The notes under the pieces were generated by a model. The model had not been told where the DNA came from, made no database searches, and saw nothing but the letters and a program-made list of their open reading frames with translations. A program made the translations under genes and the position numbers. Of a DNA stretch of 52,303 bases, positions 22,249 to 31,493 are shown piece by piece. The stretch is from Actinomadura fibrosa (lineage in GTDB: Bacteria > Actinomycetota > Actinomycetes > Streptosporangiales > Streptosporangiaceae). Where the stretch lies: positions 1-52,303 of the forward strand of contig NZ_CAACUY010000047.1 of assembly GCF_900659615.1 (NCBI RefSeq), read 5' to 3'. Each line of letters opens with the position of its first letter. The first letter of the stretch is position 1.

Positions 22249-24472
22249 GGGTCGCGGTCAGAGGCAGGTTCCGTGAGGACGAGCCGACACTCACGGTGTA
22301 GGTGCCTTTCGGTGTCGTCCACGCGTCGGTGGCCGGGTTCCAGACCGAGAACGGGTGGCCGGGGTCCGCAGCCTTGATCGTGAGGTTGACGACCTGTGCC
22401 TGTCCGGGCTTCAGCTCTGCCCGGGCATAGGCGACCAGGCGCTTGCCGGGTTCGCCGGATTTGGGAGGCAGCGTGAGGTAGACCTGGGCCGTCTCCGTGC
22501 CGGCCCGCGCGCCGACATTGCTGAGCCGGAACCTGACCTGGACATCGCCCGTGCCCTTCGGGGTGACGCGCAGGCCCTCGTAGCGGTACCGCGTGTAGGA
22601 CAGGCCGTATCCGAAGGGGTAGAGCGGCTCGATGCCCTGCGCGTCGTACCACTTGTAGCCGACCTTGAGGCCTTCGGTGTAGTCGACCTGGCGGATGGTG
22701 GTCTCGTCGCCTCCGGGCCGGGTCGTCGATCCGTCCGGGAAGGTGCCGGGATACTGGCGGGGAGTGCGGGTCGGGGTGTCGGCGAGCGACTTGGGGAAGG
22801 TCATCGGGAGTTTGCCGGACGGGTTGGCGTCTCCCCACAGCAGCCGGGCGATGGCGGTGCCCTGCTGGTCTCCGGCGTACCAGGTCTCCAGGACGGCCTT
22901 GACCTCGTCCTTCCAGGGCATGAGCACGGCGCTGCCGGTCTGGAGGACGACGACGGTGTTGGGGTTGGCCGCGGCGACGGCCGAGATCAGGGCGTCCCCG
23001 CCGGCGTCGAGGCGCAGGTCCGGACGGTCGGCGAACTCGCCTTCGGTGTAGTGGCCGAAGACGATGGCGACGTCCGCCGAGCGCGCGGCGGTCGCGGCGG
23101 CGGCGTGGTCCTTGCCGTTGTCGAAGGTCACGGTCCCGCCGTTCTGGGCGGCGCGCCGGGTGATGGCGTCCACGGCGGCGACGGGGCTCGGGCAGGAGAC
23201 CGACGGCTGGCCGAAGAACAGCGATGCGCACACGGTGGAGGCGCTGATCCCGTCGGTCGGGGTGCTGGACGCCGTCGGGCCGATGACGGCGATCTTCTGC
23301 CGGTCGGGCTTGAGCGGCAGGATGTCGCCCTGGTTCTTGAGCAGCACCGAGCCCTGCGTGGCGACGTCCAAGGAGACGGCCTTGTGGGCGGCGGTGGAGA
23401 CGTCGTCGGCGGGCGTGCTGGGGACGGGATGGTCGAACAGGCCCGCGCGGATGTAGGCGCGGACGACGCGGAAGGCGGCCTGGTCGATCTGCGCCTGGGT
23501 GATCTGGCCGGCGTTGAGGGCGGCGGTGAGCCGTTCCGGGGTGAAGTAGAGCGGCTTGTTGAGTTCCTGGTCGAGCCCGGCGTTCAGCGAGGGGGCGGTG
23601 GAGTGGACCGCCCAGAAGTCGGAGACGACGAACCCGTCGAAGCCGAGCGTTGTTTTCAGCACGTTGCGCAGCAGCGGGTTCTCGCAGGCGTAGACGCCGT
23701 TGATCTGGTTGTAGGAGCACATGACGCCTCCGGGACGGCCGTCGCCGATGGCGATCTCGAAGGGCAGGTCGTAGACCTGGCGGAGCGTGCGCTCGTCGAT
23801 GTTGGAGGAGCTGAGCGTCCGGTCGAGTTCCTGTTCGTTGGCGACGTAGTGCTTGAGGACGGCGAGGGTCGGCTTGGCGGCGTTGCCCGTCTGGAGGCCG
23901 CGGATGCCCGCTCCGGCGAGGCGTCCGCTCAGGAGCGGGTCCTCGCCGAGGTACTCGGAGTTGCGGCCCGCCAGCGGTGTCCTGCCGCTCGCGATGCCGG
24001 GGGCGAGGACGACGGCCTTGCCCTTGTCGAACGCCTCCTCGGCCTGCGCCCTGCCCTTGACCTGGCTCAGCCGGTCGTTCCAGGTGGAGGCCAGGGAGAT
24101 GGGGGCGGGGAAGGCGGTGACTCCGGTGGAGCCGCGGACGCCGTCCGGCCCGTCGGTGTAGGTGATGGACGGGGTGCAGGGAAGCTGCGCGGGGTAGCGG
24201 ACGCCGTCGAAGGCGGTCTCGGTGGGACGGGTCGCCGACTGCTCGTCCAGCCAGCGCATCTTCTGTTCCGGCGAGCTCGCGTCGAGCAGGAGGCGGGCAC
24301 GCTGGCCGGCCGTCTTGGTGGTGTCCATCCAGGGGCATTCGGCGGGGAACGCCGGGGCGGCCTGGGCCGCGGGTGCCGGAAGGCCGGTTGCGAGTGCGGT
24401 GATCGCGATCAGCGCTGTCAGGGGACGGAACAGCGTCCTTCTGACCGTGACCGGGGGGCGATGAGGCGGCAT
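22238..24472 (-). CDS. Secreted GH3 family beta-glucosidase
   Basis: 744 residues from the ATG at 24472 with GAGGAG upstream. Signal peptide: TLFRPLTALIAITALATGLP then PAPAAQA. The GH3 N-terminal domain has YTDGPDGVRG, KHYVANEQE, MCSYNQING and the nucleophile Asp in GFDGFVVSDFWAV. The C-terminal domain has the acid/base region HYTEGEFADRPDLRL, LETWYAGDQQGTAIARLLWG and a fibronectin-III-like end (NVGARAGTETAQVYLTLP). It is the last gene of the rhamnoside operon, 44 bp after the binding-protein gene. It probably removes beta-linked glucose from rhamnose-containing glycosides outside the cell. Confidence 0.93.
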   Translation of the reverse strand: MPPHRPPVTVRRTLFRPLTALIAITALATGLPAPAAQAAPAFPAECPWMDTTKTAGQRARLLLDASSPEQKMRWLDEQSATRPTETAFDGVRYPAQLPCTPSITYTDGPDGVRGSTGVTAFPAPISLASTWNDRLSQVKGRAQAEEAFDKGKAVVLAPGIASGRTPLAGRNSEYLGEDPLLSGRLAGAGIRGLQTGNAAKPTLAVLKHYVANEQELDRTLSSSNIDERTLRQVYDLPFEIAIGDGRPGGVMCSYNQINGVYACENPLLRNVLKTTLGFDGFVVSDFWAVHSTAPSLNAGLDQELNKPLYFTPERLTAALNAGQITQAQIDQAAFRVVRAYIRAGLFDHPVPSTPADDVSTAAHKAVSLDVATQGSVLLKNQGDILPLKPDRQKIAVIGPTASSTPTDGISASTVCASLFFGQPSVSCPSPVAAVDAITRRAAQNGGTVTFDNGKDHAAAATAARSADVAIVFGHYTEGEFADRPDLRLDAGGDALISAVAAANPNTVVVLQTGSAVLMPWKDEVKAVLETWYAGDQQGTAIARLLWGDANPSGKLPMTFPKSLADTPTRTPRQYPGTFPDGSTTRPGGDETTIRQVDYTEGLKVGYKWYDAQGIEPLYPFGYGLSYTRYRYEGLRVTPKGTGDVQVRFRLSNVGARAGTETAQVYLTLPPKSGEPGKRLVAYARAELKPGQAQVVNLTIKAADPGHPFSVWNPATDAWTTPKGTYTVSVGSSSRNLPLTATLTR

Positions 24473-24516
24473 CCGTGCTCCTCGGGGTGGGGGCGGAACG
24501 GGATGAGAGTCGGCGC

Positions 24517-25785
24517 CTACTTCTGCTGGTAGGTCTCGTCCATCTCCTTGAGGACCTCGGCGGGGTCGGCCTTGCCGGCGAACAGGTTCTGCACGCCGGT
24601 GAAGTGGGCCTGCTGGACCTTGGGGTTGGGCCAGAGCTGGTCCATGAACGGGACGGTCTTGCCGGCCTTCTGGAAGTCGACCAGCGGCTGGAGGGCGGGT
24701 TCGGCCTTGTACTGGTCGTTGGGGAAGCTCGGCAGGTTGCCGGTGGCCTGGGCGTACAGGTTCATGGCCTTCGGAGTGGCCAGGAAGTCGATGAACTTCG
24801 ACGCCAGATCGGGGTTCTTGGCCTTGGCGTTCATCGCGAAGGCGCCTCCGGCGGCGCCGGGCATCCGGGTCTCGGCCGCGTCGTCGGTGGCCGGGAGCGG
24901 GAACATCCCGAACTCGGTGCCCTGCTCGGCCTGCGACTTGAGCTGGTTGAGGGTGGACGTGACCTGGACGGCGGCGACGGCCTTGCCCTCGGCGAGCTGG
25001 GCGACGGACGTCTCGAAGGAGGTGCCGAGGGGGTCCTTGGAGAAGCAGCCGCGCTTGTCCATCTCCAGGTACTTGTCCATCGCGGTCTTCCAGCCGGACC
25101 CGGCGAAGGTGGCCGCGCCGGACTGCATCCTCTGGTCGAAGTCCTTGTCGGCGGCGTAGACGGTGGTGGGGACGAGGGCGTAGTCGACGAGCTGGGTGAC
25201 CCAGTCGGTCTGGTTGCCGAGGGCGAAGGCGACCTTGCCCTTGGCCTTCGCCGCGTCGCACAGGGCGAGGGTCTCGGTCCAGGTCGTGGGGGTCTTGCCG
25301 CCGACCTCGTCCAGCGCCTTCTTGTTGTAGAGGGCGCCGATCCCGACGAAGGTCAGCGGGATGATGTAGGTCTTGCCGCCGACCTGGGTCACCGGCTTGA
25401 TCCCGGCGGGGACCTGGGACGTCCAGCTCCGTCCGCTCAGGTCGGCGAGGTAGCCGGTGGGCGCGAGGACCTGGATCGCGCCGGGGTTGCCGTTGCCGGG
25501 CCAGGCGAAGAACACGTCCGGTGCCGTGCCCGAGGACAGCTGGGTGCGCAGCGTGCCCTGGTACTGGTCGGTGTCGGAGTACGAGGCGGTGATCTCGACG
25601 CCGGGGTTGTCCTGCTTGAACGCCTTGATGACGGCCTCGGTCCCGGCGCGGTCGGTGGCGACGGCGGCCACCCGCAGGGCCTTGCCGCCGCCGGACGAGG
25701 CGCCGGTGCCGCTGCTGCACGCCGCGGCGGTCAGGGTGACGGCCGCGGCGACGCCCGCCGCGGTGATGCGGTTGATCGTGGACAT
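24517..25785 (-). CDS. Sugar ABC transporter substrate-binding lipoprotein
   Basis: 422 residues from the ATG at 25785. Lipoprotein signal ITAAGVAAAVTLTAAACSSG with Cys23. SBP_bac_1-type fold: IKAFKQDNPGVEITASYSDT, SSGTAPDVFFAWPGNGN, GALYNKKALDEVGGKTPTTW, EGKAVAAVQVTSTLNQL, and a final helix ending EMDETYQQK. It lies 8 bp after the GH78 gene and captures the sugar for the two permeases upstream. No ATPase is encoded in the operon. In actinomycetes a shared MsiK-type ATPase often energises such importers. Confidence 0.92.
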   Translation of the reverse strand: MSTINRITAAGVAAAVTLTAAACSSGTGASSGGGKALRVAAVATDRAGTEAVIKAFKQDNPGVEITASYSDTDQYQGTLRTQLSSGTAPDVFFAWPGNGNPGAIQVLAPTGYLADLSGRSWTSQVPAGIKPVTQVGGKTYIIPLTFVGIGALYNKKALDEVGGKTPTTWTETLALCDAAKAKGKVAFALGNQTDWVTQLVDYALVPTTVYAADKDFDQRMQSGAATFAGSGWKTAMDKYLEMDKRGCFSKDPLGTSFETSVAQLAEGKAVAAVQVTSTLNQLKSQAEQGTEFGMFPLPATDDAAETRMPGAAGGAFAMNAKAKNPDLASKFIDFLATPKAMNLYAQATGNLPSFPNDQYKAEPALQPLVDFQKAGKTVPFMDQLWPNPKVQQAHFTGVQNLFAGKADPAEVLKEMDETYQQK

Positions 25786-25793
25786 GGTGTTCC

Positions 25794-28565
25794 TCAAGGG
25801 GTGGGGGAGTCCTGGAGCAGGACCGTGGACGGGGAGGAGGGGGCGACGGGGGCGGGGGGGGGGGCGGTGAAGCGGTAGCGGCCGCTGCCGAGCCGCACGG
25901 TCAGCGCATGGCCGGTCCGCGCGACGACCTCGATGTCGTCGCGTCCGGACACCGGTTCGCCGCCTTCCCGGACGTCGCCGGGCGCGGCGGTCGGCAGCAC
26001 GAGAGCGGCCCGGGCGCCCGGCGGGACGACGGCGTCCACGCGTAGCCCGCCCGGGTCCAGCGACCAGCCGCACTCGACGGTGCCGCGCGCGGTCTCCTGC
26101 CGGGCGTGCGCGGAGGTGAGCCGGCCGCCGACGGTGGGCTTGAGCAGCAGGTCGCGGTAGGCGACGGAGTCGGGATGCTGGCCGATGCCGGCGACGCCGC
26201 CGTACAGCCACTCGCCGACCGAGCCGAGGCTGTAGTGGTTGAAGGAGTTCATGGCGGGCGACTGGAAGCCGCCCTCCTCGGTCCAGCCGTCCCAGCGCTC
26301 CCAGATCGTGGTGGCGCCGTGCCGGATGGAGTAGCACCAGGACGGATAGGTGTCCTGGTGCAGCAGGGCGTAGGCCAGGTCGGGGCGGCCGTGCTCGGCG
26401 AGGACGGGGCACAGCAGCGACACGCCGACGAAGCCGGTGGTCAGGTGCCGGTCGTGCGCCTCGATGTCGGCGGCGAGGCGCGCCACGGCGGCGGGCACCG
26501 TCCGCGGCGGGAGGAGGCCGAAGGCGAGGGCGAGCAGGTAGCCGGTCTGCGTGCCGCCGGCGACGCTTCCGTCGTCCACGTCCACGAACGCGTCGATGAA
26601 CGCGTCCCGGACGGCCGCGTGCAGCGCCTCGTAGCGGGCGGCATCCGCGCCCTCGCCCAGCACGGCCGCGGTCCTGGCGACCAGCTCGGCGCTGCGGGCG
26701 AAGTAGGCGGTGGCCAGGAGGTCGCGCGGCGTCTCGGCGTTGACCTGGAGCCAGTCGCCGTAGTGGTTGCCGGTGCGGCGCCGCCAGACCAGGTCGGGGT
26801 TGTGGCGGTGGACGTGGTCGACCCACGCCTTCATCGCGGGGTAGGAACGCTCCAGGACGCGCCGGTCGCCGTAGACCCGGTACAGCGTCCACGGGATGAT
26901 GACGCCGCCGTCGCCCCACGCGGGCGCGCCCTCGCGGAGCATGCACAGCTCGGGCACCACGTCGCCGAACGCGCCGTCGGGATGCTGGGCGTCCACGACA
27001 TCGCGCATCCAGCGGGCGAAGAACGCCGAGACGTCGGCGTTCCGGCAGGCCGTGGGAAGGAACACCTGGGCGTCGGCGAGCCATCCGAGCCGCTCGTCGC
27101 GCTGGGGGCAGTCGGTCGGGATCGACACGAAGTTGCCGCGCTGGCCCCAGCGGATGTTGTCGTGCAGCTTGTTGACGGTCTCGTCGGAGCAGGTGAACTC
27201 GCCGGTCCACGGGGTGTCGCTGTGCAGGACGCGCCCGGTGACGTCGTCCGGCCGGAGATCGCCCGGATAACCGGCCACCTCGACGTAGCGGAACCCGTGG
27301 AAGGTGAAACGCGGCTCGAACACCTCGACCGGGCGCCCTGCCGCGACGTAGAAGTCGGTGGCCTCGGCCGTGCGCAGATTGTCCAGGTAGAGCTCGCCGT
27401 CGCCGGTGAGCATCTCGGCGTGCCGGAGCCGGATCCGCTGCCCGGCTCGCGCGCCGCGGACGGTCAGGCTCACGCGTCCGACCATGTTCTGACCGAGGTC
27501 GACGATGAACCGGCCATCTGGACGGCGCCGCACCGCCTGGGCGGGAAGGTCCTCCAGCACGCGCACCGACCGGTCGGGAGCGGCCTCCAGGACGGCGGTG
27601 TCGGTGCCGGCAACCACGACGGGGGACCATGCGCTGTCGTCGTAGCCGGGTTCGTCCCAGCCGGGAAGGTCGTCGCGTGCGTCGACGAACTCGCCCATGA
27701 GCAGGTCGGCGTAGCGGATCGGGCCGGGGTGCTCGCGCCAGGACCCGTCGGACGCCACCCAGCGGCGCGACCCGTCGGCGAAGTCCAGCAGGAGCTGGAC
27801 GATCACTTGCGGCGCGTCCCCGTAGTGCAGGGCCGCGCGCCGCGAGTCGAAGCCGACGAAGCCGCTCCACCACCCGTCCGCCAGCACCGCGCCGACGGTG
27901 TTGGCGCCCTCGCGCAGCAGGTCGCCGACGTCGTAGGTCTGGTAGAGGACGCGGTGCCGGTACTCCGTCCAGCCCGGGGCCAGCTCGGCGTCGCCCACGC
28001 GGCGGCCGTTGATCCGCAGCTCGTACAGGCCGCGCGCGCTGACGTAGGCGCGGGCCCGCACCAGCGGAGACGCCACGGTGAAGTCGCGCCGCAGGTGGGC
28101 GCAGGGCAGCAGGTGGCGGGTCCGCTCGGTGCGGTCCTCGTCCTGCGGCGGGTCCTGGGCCGGTGCCGACTCCGGGTCCCGGGCGATCCACGCGGCCTTC
28201 CAGTCGCCGGGGTGCAGCAGCCCGGTCTCGAACCAGGAGCCGGCGTGCGCGGTCTGCTCGCCCCGGGCGTCCCAGACGGCGACGCGCCAGTGGTACCGGG
28301 TCGAGGACTGCAACGGCGGCCCGTCGTAGGGGACGAGCAGGGCGTCCTCGCCGGCGCGGCGGCCGGTGTCCCAGAGGAGGCGGCCGGTGTCGAGGTCGTC
28401 CTCGGTGAGCGCGACGGTGATCCGGTAGGCGGTCTGCGCGTCCCCGCGGACGCCGGAGCGCAGCTTCCACGACAGCCGCGGAGCCGGCTCGTCCAGGCCG
28501 AGGGGCTCGTCGAGCATCTCGCAGGTCAGACCGTACGGGACCAGGTGCTCTTCGGACACGGTCAT
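25794..28565 (-). CDS. GH78 alpha-L-rhamnosidase
   Basis: 923 residues, ATG overlapping the stop of the permease gene (ATGA). Domain order: N-terminal Ig-like domain (EMLDEPLGLDEPAPRLSWKL), Bac_rhamnosid_N with ARAYVSARGLYELRINGRRV and VLADGWWSGFVGF, middle region FIVDLGQNMVGRVSL, then the (alpha/alpha)6 barrel with catalytic motifs DCPQRDERLGWLADAQ and GATTIWERWDGWT, and a C-terminal beta domain. No signal peptide, so it cleaves imported rhamnosides in the cytoplasm. The last residues (Pro/Ala-rich) are encoded across an 11-G run (25854-25864), where frame errors could arise. Confidence 0.94.
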   Translation of the reverse strand: MTVSEEHLVPYGLTCEMLDEPLGLDEPAPRLSWKLRSGVRGDAQTAYRITVALTEDDLDTGRLLWDTGRRAGEDALLVPYDGPPLQSSTRYHWRVAVWDARGEQTAHAGSWFETGLLHPGDWKAAWIARDPESAPAQDPPQDEDRTERTRHLLPCAHLRRDFTVASPLVRARAYVSARGLYELRINGRRVGDAELAPGWTEYRHRVLYQTYDVGDLLREGANTVGAVLADGWWSGFVGFDSRRAALHYGDAPQVIVQLLLDFADGSRRWVASDGSWREHPGPIRYADLLMGEFVDARDDLPGWDEPGYDDSAWSPVVVAGTDTAVLEAAPDRSVRVLEDLPAQAVRRRPDGRFIVDLGQNMVGRVSLTVRGARAGQRIRLRHAEMLTGDGELYLDNLRTAEATDFYVAAGRPVEVFEPRFTFHGFRYVEVAGYPGDLRPDDVTGRVLHSDTPWTGEFTCSDETVNKLHDNIRWGQRGNFVSIPTDCPQRDERLGWLADAQVFLPTACRNADVSAFFARWMRDVVDAQHPDGAFGDVVPELCMLREGAPAWGDGGVIIPWTLYRVYGDRRVLERSYPAMKAWVDHVHRHNPDLVWRRRTGNHYGDWLQVNAETPRDLLATAYFARSAELVARTAAVLGEGADAARYEALHAAVRDAFIDAFVDVDDGSVAGGTQTGYLLALAFGLLPPRTVPAAVARLAADIEAHDRHLTTGFVGVSLLCPVLAEHGRPDLAYALLHQDTYPSWCYSIRHGATTIWERWDGWTEEGGFQSPAMNSFNHYSLGSVGEWLYGGVAGIGQHPDSVAYRDLLLKPTVGGRLTSAHARQETARGTVECGWSLDPGGLRVDAVVPPGARAALVLPTAAPGDVREGGEPVSGRDDIEVVARTGHALTVRLGSGRYRFTAPPPAPVAPSSPSTVLLQDSPTP

Positions 28566-29386
28566 CCCTTCAGCCCCCCGGCGAAGCCCTTGATGATGTG
28601 CCGCTGCATCGCGAAGTAGACGGCCAGGATCGGCAGCATCGCCAGCACCAGCCCGGCGAACACCAGGTTCCACTGCGACACGTACTGGCCGAGGAATCCG
28701 AAGATGGCGACCGGGATGGTCTGCTGGTCGCCGCCGCTGAGATAGAGGAAAGGAGTCAAGAAGTCGTTCCAGATGAAGATGGCGTTGAGGATGACGACGG
28801 TTCCGGTGATGGGCCGGAGCAGCGGGAAGACGACCCGCCAGAAGGCCTGCATCGGCCCGGCGCCGTCGATGAGCGCGGCCTCTTCGTAGCCGCGTGGAAG
28901 GGCGCGCAGGAAACCGGTGTAGAGAAAGGTCGCGAACGGCACCTGCAAGCCGCTGTAGAACAGAACCAGCGACCAGAGGCTGCCGAGCAGATGCAGATCG
29001 CGAATGGTCTGGTACAGCGGTAGCAGCGCGAGCTGGAAGGGCAGCAGCAGGCCGAGCATGAACAGCAGGAACAGCCAGCGCGACCAGCGGGCGGTGACCC
29101 GCGCCAGCGGGTAGGCGGCCATCGCCGACACCACCACGATCAGCGCCACGCTGACCGCCGTCACGATCACGCTGTTGACGACGGCGCCCGCCAGGCCCGC
29201 CTCCCGCCAGGCGTCGGCGTAGTTGCGCAGCGTCGGGGACGTCGTCGGCGCGATCACCGAGCCGCCGTCGCGCGGATCGCGCAGGGACAGGTTGACCAGG
29301 ACGTACAGCGGGAACGCCATGGCGGCGGTGACCGCGATCAGCAGGATCTCCCGCAGCAGCGTCCGGACGGTGTAGCGGTTGTTCAC
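28562..29386 (-). CDS. Carbohydrate ABC transporter permease (MalG-like)
   Basis: 274 residues from a GTG overlapping the previous stop (GTGA). Six membrane segments, e.g. ILLIAVTAAMAFPLYVLVNL, VVNSVIVTAVSVALIVVVSA, LFLLFMLGLLLPFQLALLPL, LVFAGLVLAMLPILAVYF. The EAA loop reads YEEAALIDGAGPMQAFWRVV, the contact site for the ATPase. It pairs with the permease encoded just upstream to import a sugar, inferred to be rhamnose or a rhamnoside from the GH78 gene. Confidence 0.93.
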   Translation of the reverse strand: MNNRYTVRTLLREILLIAVTAAMAFPLYVLVNLSLRDPRDGGSVIAPTTSPTLRNYADAWREAGLAGAVVNSVIVTAVSVALIVVVSAMAAYPLARVTARWSRWLFLLFMLGLLLPFQLALLPLYQTIRDLHLLGSLWSLVLFYSGLQVPFATFLYTGFLRALPRGYEEAALIDGAGPMQAFWRVVFPLLRPITGTVVILNAIFIWNDFLTPFLYLSGGDQQTIPVAIFGFLGQYVSQWNLVFAGLVLAMLPILAVYFAMQRHIIKGFAGGLKG

Positions 29387-30300
29387 CGGGCGGCCCTCTC
29401 CTGCCGGCGCAGCAGCGCGTACTGCCCGCTGGACAGCACCGCCACGAAGACCGCGAGCACGATCGCCAGCGCGACGCTGTACCCGTACTCGTTGAACTGG
29501 AAGGCGTTCTTGTACATCAGCGTGGAAAGGGTCTCGGTGGAATCGCCGGGCCCGCCCGCGGTCATCACCCACACCTGGTCGAACAGCTTCAGCCCGCCGA
29601 TGACCGACAGCATCAGGTTGATGGTCATCGCGGGCGCCAGCAGCGGCAGCACGATGCGCCGGAAACGCTGCCAGGCCCCGGCGCCGTCCACCGCCGCGGC
29701 CTCCTGCACGTCGGCGGGAATCCCCTGGAGCCCGGCCAGGAAAATGACCATCGAATAGCCGGCGAACTGCCAGACGATGACGCCGATGACGCTGCCCAGC
29801 GCCAGATCCGGCTCGCCCAGCCAGTTCTGCCGCCACGAACCGAGGCCGACCGACCCCAGCAGGCCGTTGACCGCCCCTTCCGGAGCCAGCATGTACTTCC
29901 ACAGCGCCGCCGTGACGACCGGCGTCATGACCGCCGGCGCGAACAGCAGCACGCGCAGCACGAACCGGCTCCTCACCAGGCTGTTCACGCCCAGCGCCAG
30001 CGCCAGCCCCAGCGCGTTCTGGACGACCGTGACGGCCACCGCGATGATCAGCGTCTGGCGGAGCGCGCCCCGCGCCGCCGGGTCGGACCACAACTCCCGG
30101 AAGTTGGCCAGGCCCACGAAGTGCTTGGCGGGGTTCAGGCCGTCCCAGTCGGTGAAGGCGAATGTGGCGCCCTGCGCGCTGGGCACCAGCACCACGAACA
30201 CGTACAGGGCCAGCGCCGGGAACGCGAACCAGACGGGGACGCGCCTGTGGCGATGCGCCTTCACGCGTGCGGTCACCTCCTCGGCATGCGGACCGGACAT
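29383..30300 (-). CDS. Carbohydrate ABC transporter permease (MalF-like)
   Basis: 305 residues from the ATG at 30300 with GGGAGGTACCCG. A basic N terminus, then six helices: PVWFAFPALALYVFVVLVPS, LIIAVAVTVVQNALGLALAL, FVLRVLLFAPAVMTPVVTAA, SVIGVIVWQFAGYSMVIFLA and others. EAA loop: VQEAAAVDGAGAWQRFRRIV. First gene of the operon, divergent from the AraC regulator. Confidence 0.93.
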   Translation of the reverse strand: MSGPHAEEVTARVKAHRHRRVPVWFAFPALALYVFVVLVPSAQGATFAFTDWDGLNPAKHFVGLANFRELWSDPAARGALRQTLIIAVAVTVVQNALGLALALGVNSLVRSRFVLRVLLFAPAVMTPVVTAALWKYMLAPEGAVNGLLGSVGLGSWRQNWLGEPDLALGSVIGVIVWQFAGYSMVIFLAGLQGIPADVQEAAAVDGAGAWQRFRRIVLPLLAPAMTINLMLSVIGGLKLFDQVWVMTAGGPGDSTETLSTLMYKNAFQFNEYGYSVALAIVLAVFVAVLSSGQYALLRRQERAAR

Positions 30301-30482
30301 CGGGTACCTCCCAACGCCGTGCGGCGCGGCGCGCACCGCACATGGCGATCTCGTTTCGACCAGGTGAACGGCGTCACCGGCTAGTGAGGGATCGTGCGCC
30401 CGCCGCCGGGGCCGCTGATAGCCCGAAAAGGACCTGCACTAGCACGAAATTCACTTCAGTCGGACGGGCTAGGGTGCTCGCC

Positions 30483-31424
30483 ATGGACGAACCCCCCGTC
30501 GGAACCGCCAAGGGGCTGCTCTACTTCACCGAGGGCTCCCTGGCCTACGCCGGTCACTACATACACGAGCAGCACCACCCCGTGCACACGCACAGCTTCG
30601 TGGAGATCGCGGTCGTCACCGGCGGCGAAGGCGTCCACCGCTCGCTGGACGGCCGCAAGCAATTGCAGGTGGGGGACGTCATCCTGCTGCGCCCGGGGGT
30701 CTGGCACGGCTACGAGGACTGCCGGGGGCTCGACCTCTACAACTGCTGCTTCAGCACCGAGCTGCTCCAGCGGGAACTGGCCTGGACCCGCGAGGACCCG
30801 CTGCTCGGCTACCTCCTATGGACCGGTCCCAACTCCATGCAGCGGCGGGGCATGCTGACCTCGCACCTGGATGCACAAGCGCTCAAAGCATCCATCGTTC
30901 ACCTGGACGCGCTGGACCGGCTCAGCGACCACAGCATCGACCGGCACCGCGGCGACTTCATCGGGCGGCTGATGCTGTTCCTGAGCCACCTGGCCCGCGC
31001 CGTCGCCGCCCAGCGCGACGGCGACACCGGCACCGGCCCGACCCACCCGGCCGTGGCCCAGGCGATGCGGCTCCTGGAGGCCCGGCCCGCGCACCGGTGG
31101 ACGCTCACCGAACTCGCCGAGGAGCTCCACCTCACCCCGCGCTACCTGGTGCGCATCTTCAAGACCACCACGGGCCTCCCGCCGATGGCCTACCTCGCCC
31201 AGCACCGGGTCGAGCGGGCCGCCGCGCTGCTCCTGCACACCGACCACTCGATCACCCAGATCGGCCAGGCCGTCGGCTGGCCCGACCAGAACCACTTCGC
31301 CCGCCGCTTCAGGGCCCACTACGGCCTGTCGGCCACCACCTACCGGCAGCGCTTCGCGCACCACAACGTCGACATGAGAATCGGCGCCGTGAGGGGCGTC
31401 ACAAAGAAGCCGCTCATTGAATGA
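30483..31424 (+). CDS. AraC-family regulator, RhaR/RhaS-like
   Basis: 313 residues from the ATG at 30483. The N-terminal cupin (HPVHTHSFVEIAVVTGGEG, LQVGDVILLRPGVWHGYEDC) binds the effector. The C-terminal double HTH has WTLTELAEELHLTPRYLVRI, FKTTTGLPPMAYLAQHRVER, ALLLHTDHSITQIGQAVGWP and NHFARRFRAHYGLSATTYR. It is divergent from the rhamnoside operon and is the likely L-rhamnose-responsive activator. In the 182-bp gap, TAGCCCG (30419-30425) and CGGGCTA (30465-30471) form a distant inverted pair, a weak operator candidate. Confidence 0.9.
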   Translation: MDEPPVGTAKGLLYFTEGSLAYAGHYIHEQHHPVHTHSFVEIAVVTGGEGVHRSLDGRKQLQVGDVILLRPGVWHGYEDCRGLDLYNCCFSTELLQRELAWTREDPLLGYLLWTGPNSMQRRGMLTSHLDAQALKASIVHLDALDRLSDHSIDRHRGDFIGRLMLFLSHLARAVAAQRDGDTGTGPTHPAVAQAMRLLEARPAHRWTLTELAEELHLTPRYLVRIFKTTTGLPPMAYLAQHRVERAAALLLHTDHSITQIGQAVGWPDQNHFARRFRAHYGLSATTYRQRFAHHNVDMRIGAVRGVTKKPLIE

Positions 31425-31493
31425 GAGTGCGCCTGGCCTTTTATCGGAGCCCGGACGATCCTCGGGACCCACCGAACGTCCGAGGGAGGGCCC

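Noticed and set aside
24517..28470. A single 1317-codon frame joining the GH78 region to the binding protein
   Set aside because: Only the part from ATG 25785 has a lipoprotein signal and family likeness. The upstream part is an off-frame shadow of GH78.
22355..28619. Long plus-strand frames antisense to the GH3, binding-protein and GH78 genes
   Set aside because: Low-complexity Gly/Arg/Val composition. The minus strand carries complete, motif-rich genes with ribosome sites.
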